Shown here: piece after piece, positions 24,690-36,094 of the stretch
Position numbering within the stretch: the first letter of the stretch is position 1
Layout: every line of letters begins with the position of its first letter
Assembly: GCA_034509925.1 (NCBI GenBank)
Contig: CM067526.1
Coordinates: forward strand, 4,065,001 to 4,129,000
DNA length: 64,000 bases
Direction: 5' to 3'
Source of the DNA: Hirudinaria manillensis
Lineage: Eukaryota > Annelida > Clitellata > Hirudinida > Hirudinidae
Notes under the pieces: generated by a model
Databases searched by the model: none
Told to the model about the DNA's origin: nothing
Seen by the model: only the letters and a program-made list of their open reading frames with translations
Position numbers and translations under genes: made by a program

Positions 24690-25373
24690 ATGGCTTTAGT
24701 TCCGTGGACTTATAATAACCCACGCGTTGATTTGAGATCATGTAAAGAATTACTCTTTACTTTTGCTGGGAAAAAGGTGGTTATACCTCAAACACTTGGA
24801 GTTGATGTCAGTCTTCAACAAAATACTCACGTCAAACTTTGGGACGGTGCTTACTTACTGGGAAAGTACCTTGAAGATAAAACGGCTTTCCCTGATGGAT
24901 TTTGGAATGACAAAAGATGCTTGGAATTAGGATCTGGCTGTGGTCTAGTTGGTATCGCGGCTTGGTTGCTGGGAGCCGATGTCACCCTGACAGACATACC
25001 AGAAGCTCTCAAGCATACAGAAACATGCTTAAATCTCAACTGCAATGGCACAGATTCTTCCATCAGAGTGACAGGATATTCTTGGGCAGACGATCTCCCA
25101 AACACTGACTATTTCAAAGAATTAGACTATGTCTTTGGCTCTGACATTGTTTATCAGCCCCACTTGTGCAAGAAGTTGGTCATTTCCCTATCTTATCTGA
25201 TGAGTCCAAAAACAACTGCACTGATTTCATACAAGAAAAGGGGTCTTGGTGAAGAGATGTTTTTTAGGCTGTTAACTTCAAATAATTTTAAATTTGAGAA
25301 GATTGATTCGCATTGTCATCCTAAAGAATTTCCAAATTCTAATTATGATTTATTTTCAATAAAAAAGTTATGA
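24690..25373 (+). CDS. METTL21-family protein lysine methyltransferase
   Basis: A seven-beta-strand SAM-dependent methyltransferase of 227 residues in a single uninterrupted coding exon. It opens MALVPW, like vertebrate METTL21A (MALVPY). Family motifs are visible: the WDGAYLLGKYL helix (about residue 51), motif I LELGSGCGLVGIAAWLLGA (about 79), the acidic TLTDIPEAL loop ending strand 2, TGYSWADD, and the DxxY-type motif GSDIVYQPH (about 150). METTL21A-D methylate chaperones and related proteins; which paralogue this is, and its substrate, cannot be decided here. An AATAAA motif lies inside the last codons (25358-25363). It is tail-to-tail with the myotubularin gene. Lack of coding introns contrasts with every neighbour. 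Confidence 0.9.
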   Translation: MALVPWTYNNPRVDLRSCKELLFTFAGKKVVIPQTLGVDVSLQQNTHVKLWDGAYLLGKYLEDKTAFPDGFWNDKRCLELGSGCGLVGIAAWLLGADVTLTDIPEALKHTETCLNLNCNGTDSSIRVTGYSWADDLPNTDYFKELDYVFGSDIVYQPHLCKKLVISLSYLMSPKTTALISYKKRGLGEEMFFRLLTSNNFKFEKIDSHCHPKEFPNSNYDLFSIKKL

Positions 25374-25790
25374 TCTTCAATTGGTTTATTGTGAGCATTA
25401 GCATCAATTAATTCAAAGTATCGTCACTTTATTACAGTAGATAAAAAGGCCTGAAGGTTATTTAATTTGAACCTATGAGAATTGTCTACTCCATAAACAC
25501 AGCTATGTAAAAATCATTTTTACTTAAATACAAGCCAATGGATAGCGGTACACGACCTCTATTTAAAGGTTGGAACAAATAGCAATATTGTATCTGGAAT
25601 GATAAAGCAGTGAAATTAAATTGATCAACAGAAGGGATGCAGTTTTCTTGAATGCAATGTTGGCACGTTTAGTAAACCAACGAGACTTTTCCATTGATTG
25701 GTTGGGTGGAACTTCCAAAATAAATAAAAGCTTTTGTAGATGACCTGAAGACTAATATTAACTGAAACCGAAGCTGCAATGGACTCGAAG
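25374..25790. other. Tail-to-tail spacer between METTL21-type gene and myotubularin gene
   Basis: 417 bp between convergent stops. A minus-strand AATAAA at 25433-25428 could end the myotubularin transcript, and another lies at 25390-25385, right behind the METTL21 stop. The two 3' UTRs therefore probably overlap. Confidence 0.5.
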
Positions 25791-28700
25791 CTAACAATTC
25801 GACACCACGGAATTGGTCATTTCGTCTATGCTGGCCATGTCCGATTCTATGTAGGAGACTCTCTGATTGTCGCTGGAAAATGTCATCGGGGTAGCAAAGG
25901 AGGAAGGGGGTCTTTCGACAACGTAAGGAAAGGATGAGGTGAAGCACTCGGGAGGGTTGGGAAAACGTAGCTTTCTGTTCGAGTCTTGGAGGTTGTCCAA
26001 GCAGCTCGACACCGGAGTCGGTTTTTCCGAATCCGTCAGGAAGTTTGTGACGTAGAATGATGAATTTTCGATGTTTCTTTCTGTGCTGGCATCGAAAGTC
26101 GATTCATTTTCTAGAGAAGAATTAAATTCGCTGCAGGAAAAACCTGATGCCTCGCTGTCCGTGCTGCTCATCAGTTGAATCTGGCATTCCGTCTTGGAGA
26201 TATTTTTTTTTAGTGAAATTATGTCGAGGACAAGTTGTATTTGGGTGAAATATTCTGCAAAATGGCTGCCTCCTATGAGCTCCAGGGGGCTAATCCACCT
26301 CAAGTAGCAGTGATCCCATAGCTTCATGTTGGACATATCAATTTCTGGACTTAGGCATGAATGTTGTAGAGATTTCAACATGCCGTTCGAAATGGCACTT
26401 TTTGTCGACATCGTTTCCACGAGCGAGTGAGGCACGTCTGCCGGAACGAGGGCCCGGCAGCTGTCGTGCTCGACGGAATTAGCCTCCTGATAAATTGAGC
26501 TCTTATAAAAGACGCTGTGCGTTTCGGCCGGAAGTAACGTTTTTGACGTGCTGCAGCTTTTGAACATTTGCGAGATGCCCTTTTTGACAGAGTTTTTAGA
26601 TGGAAAGGTTGAATTTCTAATACCTGCCTGGCTGTCTGACATTAATATATCTTTGTCAGTTTCAGAAAACTCTTCTGGGGAAGGCTTACTGACGGAAAGG
26701 GCAGTCGAGGAGAAAACATAGAACATTGGATTCTTGAACCAATTGATGTCTGAAGAACTGTACTGCAATTCCCAGTCCCACACAGTCATGAAGTATCTTG
26801 TCTTTGAGGACATGGAGGGGGGTGATGGTGGGGATAGTTTGATGACATCCATCGGGGACTGAAGAGCCGGAGAAGATTTGTTGAGTCGACCTCCTTTTGC
26901 CAGAAGATTTGGCTTTTCACCCTAAAAATGCAATTTTGACCTCAAATTAAACAGAGTTCAATGCAGTGTTACAAATAGGTAATGGCTTACTTTATGAAAG
27001 TGGAACATCCTATGCTTCGGGGTATTGAATATGAAGGCATCGAATAGGCCGACAAAGGTGGAGTCGTGGAGGGCCGTGAGATACACGGTAGTGAATTCAA
27101 ACTCATGGGGATACTGCTGGATGAGCTGCCAAACGCAGTCCAAAAATGCATGGAACACCGGAGCCTAAAAAAACAAAACGTTAGACTATTAGACATAATC
27201 ACTTTGCAAGTATGACTAAAGATTTTGGCTTTTAAAACTTTGTTGTTTCTATGGTTTATCAAAAATAATTTTCTAACTTTTTGCTTGCTGGATATGAGAC
27301 CCAGCCTTTCACAGAATCGATGGCCTAAAGCAACCCATTCCTTATCAATCAATCTCTGAAATCCCTCTATGGTTCTATACTTTGGCTGCATCATCAGCTG
27401 AGATAGGCATGAGATGATTGGGGTGAAATCATTGCCTCCTGGCTCTGATAACAATTCAAAGACTTCATTTAGAAGCATGAGGGATTTTTTTTTTATTTTC
27501 ATAGCAATCTTAGAATGATTGACTGCATAAATGAGTTATCACTAATCAAGTTAGTTGAGTTAGAAGCAATTAATTAATCCAGAAAACATCAACACAAATG
27601 CCATATCCAATCTATCAATGATCCATATCTAAATACTTATGAATGATAAACTGAGAAGGATGAAAGGCTTGAACAGCCAATGAATTTCCATCTTGCTGCA
27701 TCAATAAAACCAATAATAAATAATTAACAAATTACGAAATTTTTAACAAACCTTTGAGAATCACGGTCATCTTTGAATCGGTAATGCATTGGACGACCTT
27801 CTTCGCAACGGACAGCAACTTTGAGATGTGGAGCAACCACTTGGTGGATTCCAGAGTAGAAAGCCATGCCATGTCACAGCTCCATATATCTTTGTTGGAA
27901 GCTGATCAAGAAAAGAATCCATCAAATCAATGTTATTGAGTCAGGATAAATGCCTACATTTTAGAATTAACTGATGAAATAGATCGAATTGCTATGAAAA
28001 GCAGATGGAATACAGAAGATCGTTTTAAATTAACTTCCTAAAATATGTTAAATTTAAATTCCACTAGTAGAATTAACTGCTTCAATTCTACCATGACAAG
28101 TAAAAATTTCCTTCGAATAATAATTTTAAGATGACTAATTTGACCAATAAAATTTGAAAATAAAAAAGAACTATGACATTCGATAAATAAAGGCATAACT
28201 TAAAAATCTTACAAGGCATGCATAGTTGCCTCAATAAGATGTAACTCTCTTGCAAGTCTTGAACGCTCGGAAATGACTCTGCATTCGGACCGAGGTCGAT
28301 GACGGTCACTCCCTTCGCCTTCGACATGGCCGTCTTCCTGACGTGGTCGACGCATCTGAAAACAACGGGACGGATCGCATCGAAGTCGGAATTACGTTTT
28401 TACGTGAAATTCCAAGAAGTGAAGGTAAAGGTGATTACTAAAAATACACTTTCCACCACCTGAACGAACGCTCGGGCAATCATTTAATAATTTGTTTCCT
28501 GTCATTACCCTCGAGCGAGTTGCAATTATAAAGAAATAGCAAAAGAAAGCTCGCGTAGGTTTTTTAATCGTGGTGCATCCTTTTCATTTGTAAAATCTTT
28601 TGTAATGCCAAGTCTGGTAGCATTAGTTTAAATGTAAATATGATGCATATTAAGGGACAACATTCTAAATAAATCAATGATAGCAAAAATGTTAATAAAT

Positions 28701-30715
28701 AATAATATGAAAGACAACAATGATATAATTTCTCAGAAAACTGACATTTTTTCTGTGCCTCCTATGTTTTCTGAAGCCATTCTGAGTAGAGACACTCCAT
28801 TGTGATGGGTATAGGACCAGATCTGCAGCCATAATTGAATCATGACACGATAATTAAATTTTAACGATTCCAAGAACCACTAGATTCTTATTTAGACTTA
28901 AGGAGTTATTTAAAATTGACTTTAGACATAACATCTTAAAATAGTTTTAACATCGACCGAGACAAAAACACTATTAATATCTACAACACTACGTCATCTC
29001 ACATAAAAATAATCACAAAGTTGACATTCTGAGTAAAGTTCTAAATCCATGAAAGAGTTTTTGTGCTCTTACTGGAAAAGCTTTGTTGCTTTCTGATAGT
29101 TTGAATCTTAAAATCAAATCGTCTGTCAGGCTCTCTGGCACCGCAAAACACGGTGGCAAGCTGGGAATATTTCAAATTGATTGATAATAAAATTTAACTC
29201 CTACAAAATTGAAATAAATATTTCCGAAAAATTACCTTTCCGTAAGAGCAAATCCGGCGTTACAGCTCGTCACTCTAAAACCGGCCGCATTGAACTCATT
29301 CAATTCGGTGACCCAATCGTAGCGGTCGTGGAAGGAGAGAGCTGGTGACTGGAAACCTTGAATCACAAATCCAAATGGATTTATTCATATCAAACATCTA
29401 TGGCAAGGGCTACCTTGACAAATTAAAACCAAGATAAATAAACTGAAGCAAGGAGTTTATAGCAACCTTGAGAAACAAAAGGACCTCTGTAAGAATTGGC
29501 AAAAAGCAAATCGTGACGACTGGGAAAAACGAACTGAATAATCTGCGTAACCAGCTGCAATTAAGTAACAATTATGCATTAATCCACCACAATTACTTTT
29601 TGAATAATTCAGTCGTTGAATTCAATAACTCATAAACATGCAAAAAATGAATACCTTTTTCATAAGTTGTCCCTCTTTACTTAAAAGAGAGAAACTGTGA
29701 ATGCTCAGATCCTAACAAAAAAACGAATGTGTTTACGTTCAAGTTAAAATTGTTTTGCATTTCTCTCGATAAACTGCTTATAATTAATGAATTTGATTTT
29801 TATAGCAAATGTTTCCTCCTTTAGGATGAATTTATTTCAGCTCAATAATTTATCATCAACGTCTTTTTATAAGCCCAAAAAATACATCCAAAAGTAAGAG
29901 CTTTTTAAATACCTTGCAGTATATTTCAAGTTTGTTCATGCTTTCAGATACATTTATCCCCTTTTCAAGCTTTTTCCTTTTGTTTTTGCCAACTGGAATT
30001 TAAATAAATTTAATAAGTTTGGGAATAAAAACATTCAATTAGAGTTAGGGTGCCTGCCTTGGTATATTTCACTAATGTTGGTTAGCAAAATATCATCTCT
30101 TCTGATGAACTTGTGGCTCCAAAACTGGTTCTGTATACAAAAAATAATTTGAAATTTGTTGCAGATTTAATTTAGAACATTAATTTGAAATTAATTTTGA
30201 AAGGATAATTTTTAAATGAACACAACACTAATACCTTGTAAGATACATCGTCGGAAGTATCATCTCCATTCAAAGAAATGAAAGCCACTCTGAAGTTTGT
30301 CACAACAATACTGCCAAAGACTGCACTTCCTCCATCACTGAAAGGAAGGAATCTTGAAACTTGAGGAACTTTTGACACAATGATTTCACCTGAAAAAACG
30401 TCGTTTTTTGATTTAGGCTAAAATAAATTCCAATGAAAATATTAACAGATCTAAAAAAAAATACCTGCCAAGAGCTTTAGTTCATCATCATTCTGGTTGG
30501 CATTACCAGGTGAGCTGAACGATGTCGTATCTGACTGAATTTGTATCGAGATAAAACATTAAAATAATCTAATTCAACTTTCACAGGTGTTATACATTAT
30601 AGGTCACCTGATCTGAGGTATCAGGTAAAGAGGGAGAACTAGATACATCCTCTCCTATCGTGCTATCAACGAAGGACACGAAAGTAGGTCTGGCAGGATG
30701 TTTCCTTTTAAACAT
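25791..30715 (-). CDS. Catalytically inactive myotubularin, MTMR10/11/12 type
   Basis: Pseudophosphatase of the myotubularin family; such members partner and regulate active PI3P/PI(3,5)P2 phosphatases. ATG at 30715 opens MFKRKHPARPTFVSFVD. The PH-GRAM domain follows (GEIIVSKVPQVSRFLPF, TNFRVAFISLNGDD, exon ending near 30229). The phosphatase-like domain then has DRYDWVTELNEFNAAGFRVT, IWSYTHHNGVSLLRMASEN, the ESYILLRQLCMP segment and WLLHISKLLSVAKKVVQ. Where active enzymes have HCSDGWDRT this protein reads VILKEPGGNDFTP, so neither the nucleophilic Cys nor the Arg is present. YRTIEGFQRLIDKEWVALGH and PEFEFTTVYL-like blocks follow (HEFEFTTVYLTALHDS), then MTVWDWELQYS. The last exon (about 26921-25791) has a long Ser-rich tail ending SVVSNC. 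One intron (30057-29993) has a GC donor. Confidence 0.9.
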
Positions 30716-31707
30716 TTTTATATTTTCGTATGGATGTCTCCAAAACTGCGTTGGAGAGGTGTCGAAAGTAGCCTAATTCTTTCAGACAGGAGCAATCTAA
30801 TCAAAGGAAATCCGAGAGCCTTTTACAAAACCGATTCCTGCTCATTTACTAAAACTATATTCAAAATAGTCAAAAATTGCTTTAAAAATTTCCGTGTTTC
30901 TTTAAGAACCCTCAAACTGGCTCATCGTGTCATCGTGCTTACATTAATCCGCCTAAAAACAAACAAAAACACACCAAAATGTATTATTTAATTATTCATC
31001 ACTTTTCGCAAAAATTTAAATTACAGATATGCCTTTTAATAAAAATTGTTAAAAATAATAATTGCATGAGCCTAGCTCCGCAAAACATTAAAACAGAATA
31101 CGTTTGAGCGACATATAATGTTACACCTCAGCTCTGCTTGCAACGTTAATGCGTGCGCCTTAGCTGTACGACAATCTAACTCCTAAGCTGAAATCCCTCC
31201 AGCGAAGTATGTCTAACTTTGGAAAATTAATAGGAGTCCGCCCAGCTGGATAAGCAGTAACCCGAACCTTTCTGCACGGTTAAGTATCGCAACAATGATT
31301 AAGATTGGAAAGTTTTTCTTGAGAGACTCAGAACTTTAATGCACAAAAAAAACTGAACAAAATAACCAGATTTGAGAAATTAGGGCCCCAAATAAAACTA
31401 TTAAATAACAATGAATCAATAGGAAATTAATAAGTGGCCCAAAATAGATACCCCACAAATTCAAAATAAGTGATTTATATTTATATAAAAACTGAACATA
31501 ACAATCAGATTTGACAAATTAGACCCTTACATTATTAAATAACAATGAACCAATATAAAATTAATAACCGGCCTGAAACAGATATCCCATAAATTTAAAA
31601 TAAGTCATTTATGTTTGTGTAAAGGCTTGTTGTGGCAAAAACAACATTAACTCAAACATTTGATAAAATAAATTGAACCAAATAGGGTTCTTATTTAGCT
31701 CCTTCTA
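30716..31707. other. Spacer between the myotubularin start and the FBP stop
   Basis: About 1 kb, which must hold the myotubularin promoter and the FBP 3' UTR. The part at about 31080-31290 is visibly GC-richer than its surroundings but shows no core promoter element or RNA gene I recognise. The part at 31352-31628 is a tandem duplication (separate entry). Confidence 0.5.
31352..31628. repeat. Diverged tandem duplication, 139-bp period, downstream of FBP
   Basis: Copy 1 starts at 31352 (ACTGAACAAAATAACCAGAT) and copy 2 at 31491 (ACTGAACATAACAATCAGAT). They then run in parallel: ATTAAATAACAATGAA-CAAT, AAATTAATAA, GGCC-GAAA-AGATA-CCC, AAATTCAAAATAAGTGATTTAT. Copies differ by scattered substitutions and small indels. 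No coding content. Confidence 0.85.
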
Positions 31708-34007
31708 TCAAGCAGGATTGTGTTTCTTGAAACACTCCAGAAGATCCTCAATATCATCTTTTGAGCCAAGGAATATAGGTGACCTCTGATGGATGGCCTC
31801 AGGCTTCAAATCCAATATGGGAGTGTACCCAGTGGTGGCAAGACCCCCTGCTTGCTCGATTATGAATGCCATAGGGATGCATTCGTAGAGAAGGCGAAGC
31901 TGAAGAAAAATTCCATCACTCTGTTTTAATTGATGTCATTACAATTATAATTTACATAATTTGCAGTTTTATTACACATTGTTACTAACATTGTGAGTAA
32001 TGTGGAGATCTTAGGAACACCCAATAACTAATTCAAGAGAAATAATTGACACAAGTTGTCATCATCCTCCCATGAATACAACTAATAAATTGTTTATTTA
32101 TAAATTACATAATTTAATAAAGAAAACATGTCACTAGGAGGCCAAAACAGCCATTCAATTAGTAAATGTAATTATTAGTGTAAATGCAAACAAATTCAAG
32201 CAAAGAAAATATTTAAGAAAAACTTTTCAACCTTTCCTTTGGGAGACTCAGAAGTAGCTGGGTATGCAAATATCCCGCCATACTTGAGGGTCCTGTGAAC
32301 ATCAGCGACCATCGATCCGATGTAACGAGCGCCGTAGGGCTGTTTGCCACTCTAGAGTGCATTATTGAGAATATATAAACGGGAATCAACCAGAATATAA
32401 GAACAGGAATTAACCAGAATATAAGAATCTTTCATGGATTATCATATGAATGGGAATTACCTTTGGATTTTTAAGACTGCCAATGTAATCTTTGACAGGT
32501 TCAGGCCAATAGATGGAATAACCCTCATTGATCGAGTAAATCTTGCCGCGCGGTTTGATTCTCATGTTTGGATCCGTCAACAGGAACTCTCCGATGGCCT
32601 GCATTAAAAAACAACAATTCAGCACCACAATTTGTCAGCTTTTATGAAAGTCCTAAATGCTCATATGTAGGTAGCATGTGTTGCTTAAACAAATTACTGT
32701 TATCTTTTCAGAATTTTGAAATGTTTGAAGTGAAATCATTCCCCCTATTAGGAATGTTCTTTGTTCAAATCATGCAAAGGCATTTATAACCTACCGGATC
32801 CAAGAGGAAGCCATTGACTCCGGTACCGACGGACAGCACGAGCATCGTGGCACTCCCGTACAATGCATAACCTGCTGCCACGGCCTTTCTGCCTGGAATC
32901 AAAACATCCTCCTTGCTAACAGAACTGTCGTTAGGCTGAAAAATAAAACATTAAACAGCTTTTACAAACTGGTCTTAAACTGATATTTAAAGCTGATATC
33001 TTTATCAATCACTGAACAATCAGGCATATATTTTTATGGTACCTTACGTTGAGACTTGAAAATTACTTAGTAGTGCAAAGGCTTTGATATTAACATAATT
33101 TCCACATTGAAAACCCCAAGTATTAAACTTCAGAGGACAACCAACCCTGCGATAGATGGCAAATATCGTACCAACAGAACCCAAACAATCAATGTTAGAT
33201 GATCCATCCAAAGGATCAAATGTCACCATATATTTCCCCTGAAACATTAAAGATAAATAGGTTATGACATATATAGATGATAAAATTAAGCAATGACATC
33301 AACATAATTAAACAATAAAGTAAACAATTTCCTGTTGTTTATGTTTGACTTTATGTTAATTATGGAAACTCACCTGTTTTTCAAGCTCAACTTCAATTGC
33401 ATTTTCGTTCTCTTCAGAGACCATCAGACAGGTTGCAAATGATGACTTTAACATGTTTATAAATAATTCATTTGATAGGACATCCAACTTTTTCACTTCT
33501 TCTCCTTGGACATTTGATTTGCCAGTTATACCATATCTGCAAAAAAGATTAAGTAAAATTACCATCTGAACATGCCCAATTAAAATCAATAATTAGATGA
33601 AAAACAAGAACAGCATTTGCAAAGCTTAAATTAAAAAGAATTGATTTTTCGAATTCTAGTTACATTATATATTTGTCCATGTTATGTCAACATAATTCTT
33701 ATGGCCCTTTTAGAAATTTTCACAAAAGTTTAAAGAAACACTTATTTCTAAAAAAAATATTTTGACTTTGAAACGAAATGTCAAGTGGCAAATGTTATTA
33801 CTAAGTTAAGAATTGTTTAACATACAATTGTGCTATTCCGGCCTTTCGAACAGCACTGGAAATTGCTTTAACTGCAGTAATGATGGCATTGACGAGTTGA
33901 GTTAAGTCACCGGTTGCTGAGGGATGCTTGCGTTGTTCAGCGAGCAGAAACCTCGTCAAAGTCATACAATCAGTATCAATACCCTCATTGGCCGAAGACA
34001 TCTTCAA
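31708..34007 (-). CDS. FBP1: Fructose-1,6-bisphosphatase
   Basis: Cytosolic gluconeogenic enzyme hydrolysing fructose 1,6-bisphosphate to fructose 6-phosphate. Seven exons match the family end to end. [20 protein letters not shown] leads to the AMP-site loop ATGDLTQL (human TGELT), [54 protein letters not shown], the metal-binding signature [89 protein letters not shown] and [10 protein letters not shown]. It ends FKKHNPA (stop 31710-31708). Two ATGs, at 34007 and 34001, precede the conserved part (MKMSS or MSS); the first is used here. Catalytic and allosteric residues appear intact. It lies in tandem with, but separate from, the ADAM gene upstream. Confidence 0.97.
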
Positions 34008-35576
34008 CTTTTAACTCCCACAACGGAAAAACAGAGGGAGAGACCCGGATGAGGGCGCGACCGACAGAGCCTACAGTATAGCGCGACCTTTTGCCTACGT
34101 AATAAACCTAGTTAGACTTGACCTTTTGATAAATTTAACCGTGGAAACAAATTAATCCAAGTTAATTTATTTGATTTAACTAATAAGTAAACATTTTATA
34201 TGCACAATATACAAAAACGAATTCACCTCAATCAATCGTTTTTATTCACTGTATAATAAGTCAATTGTTCATATTTATTAATATATCTGAATTAGTTTAA
34301 TGATTTTATTTAATCAAAGGTGTTCGTTAGTTTTTTTAAATCACAATTTATATTGAAAAAACCCCTTATAACCAGACTTTAAAGAGAATTTTAAATGTTG
34401 AATTTAAAGGATGTATCCATATGTCACTCCAGTCACTAGAACCCTAGATTTGTTAAGGTTGTCTCAATACGCAAACCCGAGCGCTCAGGCGATATCTAGT
34501 TCCGTAAAATTTGGCGGGGCACATTCGGGACCTAAACAAATGGCCGACCGGCTTAGGATCTTAACCAATTTTTTACGAATCTGTCACCCCTTCGCCGCCA
34601 TATTCTGGCCATATTTTGGAATGGCACCACTCCCACACATACCCGCGTTTTCATTTTTGCACAAGTCTTAGTTTTAATTTTACTCGAATACTTGGTGATA
34701 TCACAACCCTATTTTGGTCTTCTTTTTTAAGTGATTAACTGGCGGTGACAAAACAGCCAAAAGAAGGGGGGGTTCATTGACCCAATACATTCAGCGATCG
34801 ATACCTCATTCTAACAACCAACCAAAACATTAAGCGAAAACAGATATTTAAGTCCCAGAGTGGAAGAAAGTTCTGAAACTAATTTATAAATTAGTCCATT
34901 TACGTTAGGACAGGCGAAGTTAAACAAAACTTAACCAATTTGTTAGGAATAACTGAAAATAAAATTGAAAGTACACTAGGAACTTTGTGCAAATGGCTAT
35001 TGGAATATGTCCATGAACACAAAAATCTATACATCCTGACATCAAGCAAACAAAATATGAATGATCGAGCGAGAATGAAAGATGTTGACGATTCATGCAG
35101 ACGACACGAAGAGTGGAGAGTTCGGTGGAAGTACATCAAAACGCTCCGAACGAATCAATCATTTTCCCCCGTCAAACAAACACCGAATGTCGGCAGACAA
35201 GATCGCGATTCGAGCGAAAGGAGATTCCGAGGTCAGAAACGGAGGCGGGGAAAGGTCGTGCAGATAGGAGAACAAGTGCAGGAACCACGGGGTCTAACAG
35301 TCAAGAAAAGTTCATTCTTCCAGGTTAATGAATTATTAATATCAGACATCAATTGCTGTATCAACATTCAGACAAGATTCAAGACAACGGCTAGCACGTA
35401 ACTCGTGTTGTAAAAATGGGAAACGTGAAACTCAAGAATGATGTATAACAATTTCTAAACGTCAAAAAGTAGACACGATTTAAATTTGGTCAAAGGTAAA
35501 CTTGATTCGTCTGCTCAAAAATAGCAAAAAACCGAGCATAACTCGTTCAGAGGTAATCAAAAGAGTTCCGACGACG

Positions 35577-35611
<35 letters not shown>

Positions 35612-36094
35612 TTTTTTTACGACATTGAAAATAGAACTCAAACCTTCTGATGCTGCTTTGGCATGGAAACGTGAAACACCGTCCGATAATATTTACATTT
35701 TAAACTTCTAATTATAACGATCCGACGACTTCGTCCGAGGGACTTAGAAAGATCGACTCGGGTGAATTTAAAACGAGAACTATGCTCGTCCGTGCATCGG
35801 GTTTGGATGGACGACGATTGCAAACGAATTAATAATAACGAATGGAAATCTTGCAGATTATTACCACTTCACCTCTGCCTGCAATATCCGCTCGGTTTTA
35901 AAAGTTCTCTTAGAATTAGGTCGTCATGGACTCGCTTTGTTGCCATCGCGGGACGTCATCGCGACGGGCTCGACGAACGACATGAAAGCGACGACCGAAA
36001 CGAGTCGTAATAGATCTACGAGCATTATAAAAACAAAATAAAACTAAAAAGTCGGCTCCGAAGACGAAAAAGGGGGTTCTCGTCGTTAGTTAGA
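34008..36094. other. Spacer between FBP start and ADAM stop; one unexplained open frame
   Basis: About 2.1 kb. The FBP promoter is expected at 34008-34100, where sequence turns GC-richer. (TA)n lies at 35579-35607. A plus-strand open frame at 34940-35401 (153 codons, Arg/Lys/Gln-rich, no motif) is unusually long for this base composition but resembles nothing I know and has no clear splice context; I do not call it a gene. The 3' UTR of the ADAM gene should occupy the right part. Confidence 0.5.

Noticed and set aside
27590-27690. Possible extra myotubularin exon encoding a QDGNSLAVQAF-like peptide
   Set aside because: Its phase does not fit the preceding exon. Joining 27753 directly to 27445 gives VILKEPGGND in frame.
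34940-35401. 153-codon plus-strand open frame between FBP and ADAM
   Set aside because: Long for this composition, but no motif, no family resemblance, biased Arg/Gln/Ser content and no splice or promoter context. Left as unexplained, not called a gene.
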